Positions 40,234-50,754 of a DNA stretch of 64,000 bases are shown in pieces. A program made the translations under genes and the position numbers. Source of the stretch: Maniola hyperantus (taxonomy: Eukaryota; Arthropoda; Insecta; Lepidoptera; Nymphalidae); assembly GCF_902806685.2 (NCBI RefSeq), contig NC_048553.1, forward strand, positions 2,208,099 through 2,272,098. The letters are read 5' to 3'. Positions within the stretch are counted from its first letter, which is position 1. Each line of letters begins with the position of its first letter. The notes under the pieces were generated by a model. That model saw only the letters and a program-made list of their open reading frames with translations. It was not told the origin of the DNA and did not search any database.

Positions 40234-40432
40234 TAATAGATAAGTATAATATGTTACGTCTCCTAACAACATTTAGATTGCAGATTGTTGATGGAACGAT
40301 ACAGTCGAGCTGAAAATTGCGTTTTCAACCAAGCTTAAAATTGTGTATTTTTGGGTCTAAATGTTTTCCACTCTGTGAAGCGTTAAAACACAAAGTTTTT
40401 AATGGGTTTTGTGTGGTGACCGCTTGTGGTAA

Positions 40433-40436
<4 letters not shown>

Positions 40437-40465
<29 letters not shown>
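40437..40465. repeat. TA microsatellite
   Basis: Uninterrupted TA dinucleotides, about 14 units, just left of the large palindrome. Confidence 0.9.
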
Positions 40466-40471
<6 letters not shown>

Positions 40472-40480
40472 TAGTATGTA

Positions 40481-40499
40481 GTGAGTGAGTGGTATTTCG

Positions 40500-40561
<62 letters not shown>

Positions 40562-40580
40562 CGAAATACCACTCACTCAC
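40481..40580. repeat. 100-bp perfect palindrome with TA core
   Basis: GTGAGTGAGTGGTATTTCGC (40481-40500) and its exact inverse (40561-40580) flank 60 bases of TA repeat, itself self-complementary. Both strands therefore read the same. It could be a MITE with an expanded TA core or a foldback product. Confidence 0.95.
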
Positions 40581-40589
40581 TCACTCATC

Positions 40590-40890
40590 TCCTTTAATAT
40601 AATATGCGGCGCGCTCACTAAACTCTCTCTGAAAGGAGACAATCTCATTTCCGCAATAAAGTCCGTAAGTTACATAAAATTGCGCTCAAAGTTGTTAAGT
40701 CTAAATTGAATTTCATTATGGCATCGGCTCCAGGAGGCAGGAATACCAATAAGCCAGCAAACTCCGCCCGATCATATAAATGGGACGACAACATTATATT
40801 GGTAACTAGATATTTTTTTATTAAAAACCTAGCTATAAATTTTTTTTCTATACGTAAAACATATAGCTAAGCCTGATCTAACTTCTGAAT
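40590..40890. other. Intronic stretch, no feature
   Basis: Nothing recognised. Confidence 0.35.
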
Positions 40891-41004
40891 ACATTATCAT
40901 ATCACATTATCACCATTATCATTATTTCGAGCTGTCGCCAGCCCACTATTAATATCGCCGGCCCGGTCTCTCAGGAAGAAAAGGGTCCACGCTGGCCAAT
41001 ACGG

Positions 41005-41247
41005 TATTTGACAACTAGTCAAATCAGTAACTTTTTATCAAACGTCAAAACGCACACTTAGTATGCGATATTCTATGAAATACTGGAATGTGACGTCACA
41101 TCATAATGTAGTACTTTTCTATTTTAATCGATAATTTAAAATGAATATTACACTTAAAACTAACAAAGGACGTGAATTTTACGTATTTTAGAAGACCTTC
41201 TATTTAATAACCACTGAGAAATAATTTATTTTTGATGTAGTCAAATA
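41005..41247. mobile_element. TIR MITE with TATTTGAC ends (243 bp)
   Basis: TATTTGACAACTAGTCAAAT at the left and TTTTTGATGTAGTCAAATA at the right give inverted TATTTGACTA-type ends at a TA site. Inserted in SINE-A. Confidence 0.7.
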
Positions 41248-41361
41248 CCCATTGTTGCGGATTGGCAGACTCCACACATCTATGAAAATACTATGTATGC
41301 ACGTGTCGTCACCATTTATACAAGCATTTAACTCCAAAAGGTTGAGATCACTTTAGTGACA

Positions 41362-41450
41362 AGGTCGCCCTTTGTTTTTTAAGTGTATTCTGTAATTCTT
41401 ACTCTCTGTTATTCTAGTAACAATAAAGTTGTTTTAAATCAAAATTAATT
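41362..41450 (+). mobile_element. LINE 3' end (GGTTGCCTGG type) in SINE-A
   Basis: AGTGACAAGGTCGCCCTTTG and AGTAACAATAAAGTTGTTTT resemble the tails at 20757 and 22931. Confidence 0.6.
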
Positions 41451-41621
41451 AAATTGAAATCGGACCCCGAACTCCCCGAATAGAAGGCCGAAGTCTTACC
41501 CACTAGGCTATCACAGCTTTTTGCCAAAATAAATAAAAAATATTGTAATATGTACCTCTTTACCCCAGGGAACAGGAAAGGGTAGAGGGAACTCCACTAG
41601 AACGTGATTTATAGTTCCCTT

Positions 41622-42016
41622 AAAAAAACTGGACAAGTGCGTATCAAAACACCCATAAGTCACGGTTCCGTATAGTCGTTAACTGATAAAAAGTTTGACA
41701 GTCATTATTTCGTACACAGTATTTCATTCCAAAAACTAAAATACCTATTTGACTAAATGTCCCTCGAGGTTAAACCAATTTTTTTGGCTCTCTCATTTGC
41801 ACCTTCAGATTTTTAGGACAAAATGTTTTTTCAGGATACTTACCTATTCAAAAAAAAATTTTTTCAAGTTTAAACATGTCTCTGTATTGCGCGAACGGTA
41901 ACCGTTTTTTATAACTGCTCAATTTCAACTTTAAAGCGCTTTAATTTTTTAAATGACTGTGACAGACAAACAACCAGACTGAAGAAGGGTTTCTTGTTTA
42001 CTATGGAACCCTAAAA
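41622..42016 (+). repeat. GGTTCCGTA-class repeat, fourth subfamily
   Basis: AAACTGGACAAGTGCGTATC, CACGGTTCCGTATAGTCG and TACTATGGAACCCTAAAA mark the ends; the interior differs from other subfamilies. Confidence 0.62.
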
Positions 42017-42019
42017 CGA

Positions 42020-42375
42020 GCACAACCTTTCTCTATTACCAAACCTATATATCGTTTACGAAAAAGTGGAACAGGTAAAATATACAGCGGTAAATCCTGA
42101 CACCTAAAATGGTTTCCTTTTGATCAACGATCATAGTAAGGCGCTTAAGGTGGCAAAGATGACCGAAATTCCTAGATTAAGTTGTTATATTATAAAGAAG
42201 GTCGGAACCGCTCGGGCGTGGATAATCGTACCTTTTGGGGCTTCGATGAAACCATACGGAATGATTTTAGCGGTCTTTGAAGTAAAAATATAAGTGTTGA
42301 CCATACCTGACGTAACTGCATGAACTTTATCATGGCTTTTCATGTATTTTTACTAGATTTTCTAAAGGCATATGT
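42020..42375. other. Intronic stretch, no feature
   Basis: Nothing recognised. Confidence 0.35.
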
Positions 42376-42378
42376 AAA

Positions 42379-43026
42379 ACGCCCATTACATTATCCAATT
42401 TGCAGAGCGCTAGATCTAGTGCTGCAGCGCGATTTAAAAAGAGCTCACTCATTACACTAAACTAGCTAGCAAAGCTAGTTATTTTAACTTCCTTTCATTG
42501 TAGTAGTAGTGGTCGTGACCGTCGTCCAAACCTCATCTTTCGAAGAGCGCTTAACGAATATGGCACCATCAAAACACCAGAAAGTTGGCATTGCTTTAAC
42601 AATGGTGTCGAGTTTAATGATAATTAGTAAAAAAAAGTAGAAAATGTTGGGTCAAGGAATATTTTATTGCCGAGAAAAAAATTGTCAAATATGAACATTT
42701 TAAATGTACTGGAGCCATTTGATTTTAGAAATTTTTTAAGATTGGGACCTTCACAGTTTGAATAACTACTGACATTGATCACACCATATATAACGCGCCG
42801 ACTGACTGACTGACGGAGCATAGCTAGTGTTTAGCACGCTAGAACGCTTTACATCATGAAATTTAGTGCGCTAGCTAGTACATACGAGATGAGCTAGCGC
42901 AGCAGAGTCCATGCGATCGCACTAGATTTTGTCACTAGCTGTCTAACTGCCTTTACTCGTACACTATACAAATTTAGCACGCTAACTCATCTAGCGCTCT
43001 GCAAATTGGATAATGTAATGGGCGCT
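42379..43026. mobile_element. Non-autonomous DNA transposon with 38-bp inverted ends (648 bp)
   Basis: ACGCCCATTACATTATCCAA then TTTGCAGAGCGCTAGAT at the left is inverted at the right (ATCTAGCGCTCTGCAAATTG, then GATAATGTAATGGGCGCT). The inside is rich in GCTAGC and GACTGACTGACTGACG words. No transposase ORF. Confidence 0.85.
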
Positions 43027-43378
43027 TAAGTAAGTACAACCAAACTTCTCGACCATCAATGTATGTAGGGGTAGGTAATCTCTGCTCGACCCTTTCAGGG
43101 TTGCTTTTCAATCTATTGTCACTTGCCAGGCAAAAAATTTTATATGAAATCGCGCCTAGCTCGACGTCGTGTCTTACCATAACGAATAAAAAAAAATAAC
43201 ATGACATAAATAAAGATCCCCTAATGTTATAACTCGTTACCGTATGGTACAAATGTTCGCATAATATATTGTCATAAATTTTTATCGCATTCGTACTCAC
43301 TAAATATATTTTCAGTATCATAAATGCATCCAATAACATTCTACAATGATACAGATGTATTTTGTATTCACCCGGGAT
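43027..43378. other. Intronic stretch, no feature
   Basis: A 121-codon minus-strand frame spans 42974-43339 and runs into the inverted-repeat element. It has no recognisable domain and is not called. Confidence 0.4.
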
Positions 43379-43379
43379 A

Positions 43380-43582
43380 AATTTCTCTTTAAAGTAGGAT
43401 CTGGTACATTTTAGTTCTATTTTACTTGTGCTATAAGTAAGACCTACCTACACCAAATTTCATGATTCTAGGTCAACGCAAAGTATAGGTTTTCTCGACA
43501 GCCACGACGGACAGACGGACAGACAAACAACGAAGTGATCCTATAATCCTTTTTTCTTTTGAGGTACGGACCCGTAAAAAGG
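43380..43582 (+). repeat. GGTTCCGTA-class repeat, 3' half
   Basis: CAAATTTCATGATTCTAGGTC, (GACGGACA)n and TTTTGAGGTACGGACCCGTA. Confidence 0.65.
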
Positions 43583-44175
43583 GTTTGGTCATAGTCTACC
43601 ACATTGCCCAAGAGCGGATTGGCAAACTTCACATACCTTTAAGCACATTAGGGAGTAGGGACAACTTTCGGGAATGCAGGTTTCCTCACAATGTTTTCCT
43701 TCACCGTGTAAAAGTAATTGTATGTTATATACCACTATAAGATGCCCGCGACTTCGTCCGCGTGGATTTAGGTTTTTGAAAATCCCGCAGGAACTTTTTG
43801 ATTTTCCGGGATAAAATGTTGCCTATATCAATTTCCGGGATGCAAGCTTCCTCTGTTCCCAATTTCATATAAATCGGTTAGACAGTATCTAGCTATCTTT
43901 AAAAATCCCTGGGAAACTTTCATTTTTCGGGAAAAAAATGTAAGCTAACTCGGTACCAAAAATTTATCAAAAAGTTGGGCCGTAAAAGCTAGCAGACAGA
44001 TAGACAGACAGACACACTTTGCATTTATAATATTAGTATGGATATGGATTGCTTAAAGCGCACAAATAACTCCGAAAAGTTAATGGGGCCCGGGATCGAA
44101 CTTTGACTTTGACTTTACTTTTGAACCCCGGACCCCGGACCAGGAGACCGACGACATCTGAACACCAGGGCTGTC
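43583..44175 (-). mobile_element. SINE-A split by a Helitron
   Basis: 43583-43732 carries the body (TTTCCTCACAATGTTTTCC) and 44042-44175 the head side (AACTCCGAAAAGTTAATG). A (CTTTGA)n insert at 44101-44130 lies in the head. Confidence 0.75.
43733..44041 (-). mobile_element. H1 Helitron nested in SINE-A, with internal duplication
   Basis: The minus strand starts TCCATACTAATATTATAAAT and ends near GCGGACGAAGTCGCGGGCA. The CGGGATAAAA/AATCCC block appears twice, so the interior is partly duplicated. The final CTAG is lost. Confidence 0.72.
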
Positions 44176-44180
44176 ACCAC

Positions 44181-44497
44181 TTTAATTTACATTCACAGTA
44201 GTTATATTTAGGACAATTCGTTCTTTACGTGACCCATTCGTAAGTGGGAAAATGTTATCAGCAAATAAATTGAAGCCTTGCGGGCACACTCGCATCGATT
44301 ATGTATTAGCAACAATGCTTGCACTAGTCGGCCAGTCGCCGTCAACGCTGGTGGCAAAGACTTATTACTTGGCAGTTAATTGCTACCGCCTTGCCATAAC
44401 CAATCTTTATTATGTTCAAGTTATACTGTTGTTGGCGGTTAAGTAGTTGAAAGTCCTCGTGGCAGAATTTTGGTTACGGAAGTCAAGGCAGATTTTA
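44181..44497. other. Intronic stretch, no feature
   Basis: A 64-codon + frame at 44252 shows no domain and is not called. Confidence 0.4.
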
Positions 44498-44708
44498 TCC
44501 ATACTAATACTATAAATAAATACACGATAGTGTGTCTGTATGCCCATTTGTCTGTCCGTCTGTCTGTCTGCTAGCTTTTCACGGCGCGAAATTTGGCACC
44601 TAGACATATAGACAAACAAACAGATACCTACACAGAGATAGCTTGTATCTAAAACTCAAAGAGTTCACATCGGAATTTAAAAAATATATCCACCCGAAAG
44701 AAAGTCGT
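44498..44708 (+). mobile_element. H1 Helitron, 5' part
   Basis: TCCATACTAATACTATAAAT, TGTCTGTCCGTCTGTCTGTC and GCTAGCTTTTCACGGC; the 3' hairpin and CTAG are degraded. Confidence 0.65.
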
Positions 44709-44818
44709 GAGAACTCTCAGGTGTGCACGGTTCCTCACGATGTTTTCGTTCACAGCAGTTCATATTTAAATTCTTAAAACGCCCATAATTCCAAAAAGTT
44801 AGAAGTGGTTGCACCTCT
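44709..44818 (-). mobile_element. SINE-A body fragment
   Basis: GAGAACTCTCAGGTGTGCAC, CACGATGTTTTCGTTCAC and CCATAATTCCAAAAAGTTAG. Confidence 0.75.
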
Positions 44819-45225
44819 GACGCTTAGTTCTCTGTTCTAGTTAGGTACTTATGTACCTACTTTAGGAGGATCTGTACTATTACGTCTGGAAAGAATGGCA
44901 ACTGTTGATGCATAATTGATAACCGCCATTTGCTGCCTCAAAATACGTTATAGGAAATAGCCCATTCATCGTAACTTCACGCGTGATATGTTGGCACCAT
45001 TGCAAATCACACAATTATATTTCTCTCGCTTTATTCGAAGATATTATTATAAACAGGTAGTAATTTTAACTTACCAGGTAGCTTCGCACGTCTTAAGAGA
45101 TTTTTGGAAATCGATATTGTCTCGATTTTTCCATGGAAAATCACACAATAATAAACCCTGAGTTCTACGGAATAGAACAAACAACCAATAGTGCCAACAT
45201 ATTACTCACGCGTCAACTTACGATG
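44819..45225. other. Intronic stretch, no feature
   Basis: Nothing recognised. Confidence 0.35.
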
Positions 45226-45440
45226 TTTTTTTTTTTTTTTTATTTTTTTTTATTTGTTATAGGCGCACGCTTGACCACGATCACACCTGATGGGAAGTGA
45301 CGTTTGCCTAGAAGGTGCCTATTCACTCTTGTTTTAAAGATACCCGGATTATAATGGAATGGACAATACTGAGAGACTGAATCTGTAGTTGTCAGGAGAC
45401 CTGTAGAAGACTTCAGCCGAGGCAAAGTCGTGCCGTCAAG
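45226..45440 (-). mobile_element. LINE-like 3' fragment with A-rich tail
   Basis: A T-rich run at 45226-45252 is an antisense tail, followed by GCTTGACCACGATCACACCTG and CCTAGAAGGTGCCTATTCAC, shared with 39750 and 48715. Confidence 0.6.
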
Positions 45441-45587
45441 TAAAGTAACGTTAACGATACCGCAAAGAAACAGATTAGTTCATGGGGCATTAAAACTGCT
45501 ACACCATGCATAAAGAAAGAAGAATCATGACTACGAAACAAGGCTGTGGACTGAATTAATGTTAGAGCAGCAAAAGAAATACACAGT

Positions 45588-45712
45588 CTAGAAAATTTCA
45601 ACTCTCTGCCTATTACGGTTCATAAGATACAGCCCGCGGACAGACAGAGGGGCATACAGACGGGCGGAAAGCAGCGGCTTAATAATAGGATCCCGTTAGC
45701 ACCTCTCGTTCC
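45588..45712 (-). repeat. GGTTCCGTA-class repeat, second subfamily, fragment
   Basis: TTCAACTCTCTGCCTATTACG, GACAGACAGAGG and GCGGCTTAATAATAGGATCCC. Confidence 0.6.
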
Positions 45713-46014
45713 TAAAAAGGACATAAAAAGCGCAAGATGTCACGTTGAGTCCTTTATGGAGAGTATAAATTGAAAGAGGACGCGGTATTTCATTAAGTCC
45801 AGACGTAGATATGTAGCCTGGATGCTGACAGATTAAAGACACGAGCCCGGCGAGAAATGCGCAAATTACGTCTTGAGGAAATAAAATGTGTGGAGCAGTT
45901 TCATGGTTTCTTTATGTTCTTTATGGTGGTGACTGAAATAAAATGGTTTTAATAAGGTTCTATAGGCTTAGTAAGGTTTACAGATCTCGACCACGTTGAA
46001 AGATTTCGAGTATC

Positions 46015-46432
46015 ACGCGCTCCAAACAAACGTAGTTTGGTTCTTATTTGAGTACTAACCAATCGAACTCAATGAAAATTTGTCTACACAGAGAAAACAA
46101 GTGGTTTGCAAGATTATTGTAAAAATGTGTATAAAAGTTACACGATCCCAAAGATTTTAACATAAAGATTTGCATTAGAAAGAAAGAAAAAACGTTTATT
46201 TTGGTAGTTGCCACACAACACTTTATATCAAAGGGTTGGTCATCCCGGCGCTTCCCACGCTTGAGCTAGTGCTCTTATAATCTTTTAGCCCGTGTAACTT
46301 TGAAACTACTTAGGTACATATTTCCACGAAAATCTGGCAAACCATAGACACGAATATTTGTTTCTAGAACGTTGAGTTTGATTGGTTAATATTCAAATGA
46401 GAACAACATTACGTTTGTATAAAGAGTGCTGA
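46015..46432. mobile_element. Inverted-repeat element with about 60-bp arms, holding a LINE tail
   Basis: CAAACGTAGTTTGGTTCTTAT and ACTAACCAATCGAACTCAA at the left are inverted at the right (TTGAGTTTGATTGGTTAATAT, ATTACGTTTGT). The LINE tail at 46166-46265 lies within. Confidence 0.75.
46166..46265 (-). mobile_element. LINE/SINE 3' end with CTTT tail
   Basis: AGAAAGAAAGAAAAAACGTTT, GTAGTTGCCACACAACAC and CCCGGCGCTTCC, related to 21074 and 39236. Confidence 0.65.
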
Positions 46433-46469
46433 GGAGGCGCCTGGAAAACCTCTCTTAAACTAATGATTT

Positions 46470-46615
46470 TAAGCTTATTTAGTGGTTCAACGACATATTA
46501 TTTTAATGTAGATAACGGGTACATACCACGATTAATTTGATGTTTTGTCGATATTTCAACCCAATTGCACGCGTCGTGGTTACGACAGGACTGCGGTGCT
46601 GCGAGAGATGAAGTT
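46470..46615. mobile_element. Foldback element M5, single arm
   Basis: TTAATTTGATGTTTTGTCGA and TATTTCAACCCAATTGCACG match the arm at 7541; the second arm is absent. Confidence 0.65.
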
Positions 46616-47088
46616 CGAGCCGAGCTGTCATAGGCAGTAGCGAACTATCCTCTTTCTTGTTCTTTTCGCTGGAACTTCACGAGCTGTCCGGCAAAATTAC
46701 ACTCACAACGTTAATTAATGGTGGTATGTACATCTACATTAAAATATAACCTCTCTTAAGCCTAACGACTAAGCTGCTTGCCTACTTACAGAGAGAAAGC
46801 CTTAAGAAAGGAATTTAAAGAAGACGAAAGCTTTTCTTAACAATAGTCTCTATTTTGCAATTTCATTTTAACGTTGGCGAACGGTCTTTTGAGCAACCGA
46901 TTGTGAATCTTTGACAAAGAATGTAAAAGAAATCGTGCTTTTGTGCAATTGTTTTAAAAAGATAGGTGTCTCAGCAAGTACTTGAATATGAAGCGATTGC
47001 TATTTTCGACTATAAAATGTTAAGTCACCTATTTTCGTCGTAGGTAGGTAGAGTCGTACGGTCCGATAGAAGAACTTACCTAAGCCTG
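46616..47088. other. Intronic stretch, no feature
   Basis: Nothing recognised. Confidence 0.35.
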
Positions 47089-47271
47089 TACAGTACGCGG
47101 CAGAAAATAATGTACATCGACCTTTGGAAAGAGATAGCTGTTTGTAGAGCGTTGTCTCTGTCGTGGAGACCGACAAAACGTCACATAGATATGAGTGGCA
47201 GAGACAACGCTCTAAAAAGCCGAAATCTCATTCTAAAGGTCGATGTACATTATTTTCTACCTCGTACAGTA
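47089..47271. mobile_element. MITE M2, complete and uninterrupted
   Basis: TACAGTACGCGGCAGAAAAT and ATTTTCTACCTCGTACAGTA are inverted ends, with CGACCTTT/AAAGGTCG and GAGCGTTGTCTCTG/CAGAGACAACGCTC inside. TA at both edges suggests a TA target. Confidence 0.85.
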
Positions 47272-47285
47272 TATTAAAATTATAA

Positions 47286-47612
47286 AAAGCTGTGATAGCC
47301 TAGTGGTAAGGACGCCCGACTTCTAATCGGAGGTCGGGGGTTCGATCCCGGGCACGCACCTCTGACTTTTCGGAGTTATGTGCGTTTTAATTAATTAAAT
47401 ATCACTTGCTTTAATGGTGAAGGAAAACATCGTGAGGAAACCTGCATGCCTGAGAGTTCTCCATAATGTTCTCAAAGGTGTGTGAAGTCTGCCAATCTGC
47501 ACTTGGCCAGCGTGGTAAACTATGGCCAAAACCCTTCTTACTCTGAGAGGAGACCCGTGCTCTGTAGTGAGCCGGCGATGGGTTGATCATGATGATGATG
47601 ATGATGACTGTA
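47286..47612 (+). mobile_element. SINE-A, best-preserved copy
   Basis: Head AGCTGTGATAGCCTAGTGGT, B-box GGTTCGATCCCGGGC, full body and GGGTTGATCATGATGATGAT tail. Useful as local reference. Confidence 0.92.
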
Positions 47613-47817
47613 TATTACGAGTATTTGAAAGGAGAAGCACTAAAACTCTCTGACACAATCCCCAATCAAGAAAGGCGCTAAAAGTTCGAACAAAAGTTTT
47701 ACACGAGTTTTCCGAACAAACTCGCAATCCATGAAACGCGTTAAGAATACGTGAATCCAATTCACGTTAAGTAATACCTACCTATGTAAGAATAACTTGG
47801 AACTAGAAACATCTAAA

Positions 47818-48024
47818 CATATAAAATAAGACTTGTTCTGACTGACTGAATGATCTAGGGAACTTCTTGATTTTCCGGGACAAAAAGTAGCCTATATCCT
47901 TCCCCGGGATGCAAGCTATCTCTGTAGCAAATTTCGTCAAAATCAGTTAATCATATTAAGGTCGTGAAAAGCTAGCTGACAGAGAGACAGACACACTTTT
48001 GAATTAGGTACAATATTAAGTATG
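47818..48024 (-). mobile_element. H1 Helitron fragment joined to an H2 start
   Basis: GACTGACTGAATGATCT (H2-like) is followed directly by GGGAACTTCTTGATTTTCCGG and the rest of H1 to TTAAGTATGGA. Confidence 0.62.
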
Positions 48025-48210
48025 GATTATCTGACTAGGTAAATAATACTTTTCATCCCATGATCGAATTTTTAAATAAAAATAATACCCTACACTACCT
48101 ACATTAAAACAGGTTTTCATTCAATTCCAGGATCGATCTAAATCGCAAACACTCCGCTAAATGCTTTCCCATGTGCCTCTGCATTTTGATGGATATACAC
48201 ACCTACTCAA

Positions 48211-48432
48211 TTTAAGCCTCCGCTGTCCGTCCATCCGTCTATCTGTAAGTGGGCTATACTTCGTAAACCGTAACAGGTAGAGACTTACACAGAATGTGTA
48301 TTTCTATTTTCGCACAAATAATGAAAAAATTGAAATGGCCGCCATGAAAATTAAAAAAAATTAAAAAGGTTTATTTCTTGTACGATGGTACGGAACCCTT
48401 CGATTGTGAGTCCAACTCGTACTTTACTGGCT
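48211..48432 (+). repeat. GGTTCCGTA-class repeat, second subfamily
   Basis: TTAAGCCTCCGCTGTCCGTCC, AATGGCCGCCATGAAAATT and TGGTACGGAACCCTTCGATTG. Confidence 0.7.
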
Positions 48433-48714
48433 TTTTTTGGTGAAAACCATTGACTTATATTATATGGTGAAAATTTACGGCATCGAACGTGAAACAAAAT
48501 AAAATTTTCGCAACTAAGTATAAAGTTTCTCGTGTATTGGTACAAGTAAAAGCGATTCGCTTCAGATGTTTTGTAGTGCGCTGCATTTGCCAGCTGTGCA
48601 TGTTGCAATATTGCAGCTTAGTACTAAACACGAGATTGTACCAAGTTCACATTTAACACACACACACTCGAATAAGTTATTTGGCAATTGAAAATTCAGA
48701 CGGAAACATTTTTG

Positions 48715-48960
48715 TTTTCTATAGACTAGCGCTTGGCTGCAATCAGACCTGCCGGCAAGTGATCATACAGCCTAAGATAGAGCGCACCTGCCTAGAAGAT
48801 GGCTATTCACTCTTGCCTATATTAAAAGTGGAGGGAAGAGCTGATGCCAGAGGGCTTTCCATATCCTAGCGGTTAGAATTAGAAACGAGGAGGCAAATAG
48901 CTTTGTATGGCCGTGGAATTTCGACTAAATAAGGGTGCAAACTTGACGATGGCTTGCGAT
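48715..48960 (-). mobile_element. LINE-like fragment
   Basis: GCGCTTGGCTGCAATCAGACC and CCTAGAAGATGGCTATTCACT align with 45260-45330. No frame is conserved. Confidence 0.55.
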
Positions 48961-49042
48961 ACGACAGTGTACACACTGAACTAAAGGTGAAGGAGGAAGG
49001 AGTACTAAAGAAAAAAGAAACTAATACTATAACTTATAAACA

Positions 49043-49086
49043 AAGAAGAAACTAATTGACATTATAATGTCAATTAGTTTCTTCTT
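49043..49086. repeat. 44-bp perfect palindrome
   Basis: AAGAAGAAACTAATTGACAT (49043-49062) is followed by TATA and its exact inverse to 49086, with no mismatch and no loop. Cruciform-capable. Confidence 0.95.
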
Positions 49087-49089
49087 ACT

Positions 49090-49785
49090 CACTAATTAGT
49101 TAAGTTTGTCATAACAAACGACAACGTTTGTTACAACAAATTAGTGCGATCAATAAATAAAATAAAAATAATTTCGATTCAAAATGAATGCCCTATATAA
49201 TTACCTGATAAAATTTCACGTAGCTTGCATGTAATTGTATAATAATTATATATTTAGCATAACTTTGCAATGCCCTAACGTGGCTTCATGTAACCATGAA
49301 AGCAAATGAATAAATAAATCTAAATCTAAAAGATTTGGTCAGCCTTTCAGAATAAAAGAATTTTTTTCTGATCCTTTTGCCTGCTGTTACTTATAGTAAA
49401 AGAAAGAAAGAAAATAATATTTAAACAAGTATCAGAACCAAATATGGCAGAAGCAATTCGCGTGCCATTATGTTTTTATAACTCCGTTCCGAAGCAATAA
49501 GTTACCCTTCAGTATTATAATGTGTTTGTTATCGCAACAAAAAGTGCTTCGCTTCGCAGCACGTTGGGGAGTTGCGAAATGATGTTGCGATTTAGGAATT
49601 CATATCTTAATGTTTGCAATATCGAGAGCGAGATGTTTTTTATTGCAAGAAATAAGATGTTCAAAAAATATGTTCGTTTCTTTCGCATACGACTTGATTA
49701 TGTCGATTTCAACTTAGATTAAAGTTGTAATTTTAAATTAGAAGACCCGCGAATTGCTAATGCGCGTGGCCGCCATTTTAGTGAC
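49090..49785. other. Intronic stretch, no feature
   Basis: Frame 49522-49722 shows no domain. Nothing else recognised. Confidence 0.4.
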
Positions 49786-49787
49786 GT

Positions 49788-49904
49788 CAGCACTAGACTG
49801 AAGTTTCGAGCTGATGGCATATTTTTATTTCGGCTGACTTCAAAATGACGTCATTTCGATGAGACATGGTTCCATCGCAATAGCAACTTGCGGGACTTAT
49901 AGTA
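49788..49904. repeat. Dispersed repeat containing TGACGTCA-like sites
   Basis: GCACTAGACTGAAGTTTCGAG and TTCAAAATGACGTCATTTCG match 32081-32218. Confidence 0.78.
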
Positions 49905-49930
49905 CTTAGATTTTAGTGATAATAGTCGGA

Positions 49931-50218
49931 ATAGCGGTGATAGCCCAGTGGTTTAGAAAACGGTCTCTTTTCCGGGCCCGCTGTTCGATCATGCACCTCT
50001 AACTTTTCGGAGTTACGGGTGTATTAAACAATTAAATATCACTTGCTTTAACGGTGAAGGAAAACGTCGTGAAGAAACCTGCATGCCTGAGAGTTTTCCA
50101 TAATGTTCTCAAAGGTGTGCGAAGTCTGCCAATCCGCACTTGGCTGGTGGACTATAGTCAAATCCTTCTTATTCAGAGAGGAGACCCGTATTTAGTAGTG
50201 AGCTGACAATGGGTGGGG
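49931..50218 (+). mobile_element. SINE-A with altered head
   Basis: AGCGGTGATAGCCCAGTGGTT then a changed stem before CATGCACCTCTAACTTTTCGG; body present, tail short. Confidence 0.8.
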
Positions 50219-50224
50219 CTGTTT

Positions 50225-50690
50225 TATATATTAGCCCTCAAAAATATGTATATTTTATGGTCAAGTCCTGAAGCTTCGCAAATGTATTTGCCCAAACCCT
50301 TCCAAGATTAAAATTATTGTCTGAATCTGAGTCTTCAAGTCTTAAAGGAGTGAAAAGCAAATAAATTTTTTGTATAACATATTGGTATCAAATATTTGCC
50401 AAACTGGGCCCGAGATTGTCAGCAAACAAGGAATAATGGGTGTGGCGCACAGCCCTGGTATAGGCGTCGGATTAACGGCAAAGCCTTTTAACCTTGAGAG
50501 CCTTATATGATGTTATAGGGTGTTATAGGGCAGTATATTCTATTAGGGCTGTCACGTTTGTATTGAGAAAGGCCGTTTCATCGGTTGTTCGCGAGAACTC
50601 TGCCGATTAGGCACCCGTTTCACGTCGTACTTAATTGAAATAACTAATACCTATCTGTTCAAATAGAAACTTCTTTTTCGTCCTAGCTGA
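50225..50690. other. Intronic stretch, no feature
   Basis: Nothing recognised. Confidence 0.35.
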
Positions 50691-50693
50691 TTA

Positions 50694-50745
50694 TCGTTTT
50701 TAGGGTTCCGTACCTCAAAAAGAAAAAAAATCCCTTATGGGATTT
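50694..50745 (-). repeat. GGTTCCGTA-class repeat end
   Basis: TTTTTAGGGTTCCGTACCTC is the terminal motif; the rest is missing. Confidence 0.6.
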
Positions 50746-50754
50746 CTGCATTGC

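Larger units (their letters stand above)
40895..41519 (-). mobile_element. SINE-A broken by two insertions
   Basis: Three blocks are colinear with SINE-A: 40895-41004 (tail side), 41253-41355 (body) and 41455-41519 (head, ending GGCTATCACAGCT). A MITE and a LINE tail separate them. Confidence 0.8.

Noticed and set aside
40325..40709. Two coding frames reading MSGISLI then an IY repeat on opposite strands
   Set aside because: Both arise from the same palindromic TA repeat.
42974..43339. 121-codon minus-strand frame
   Set aside because: Starts outside and ends inside an inverted-repeat element, with no recognisable domain.
47286..47360. Functional tRNA gene at SINE-A heads
   Set aside because: About 19 copies share a long non-tRNA body and an ATG-repeat tail, so these are SINEs.
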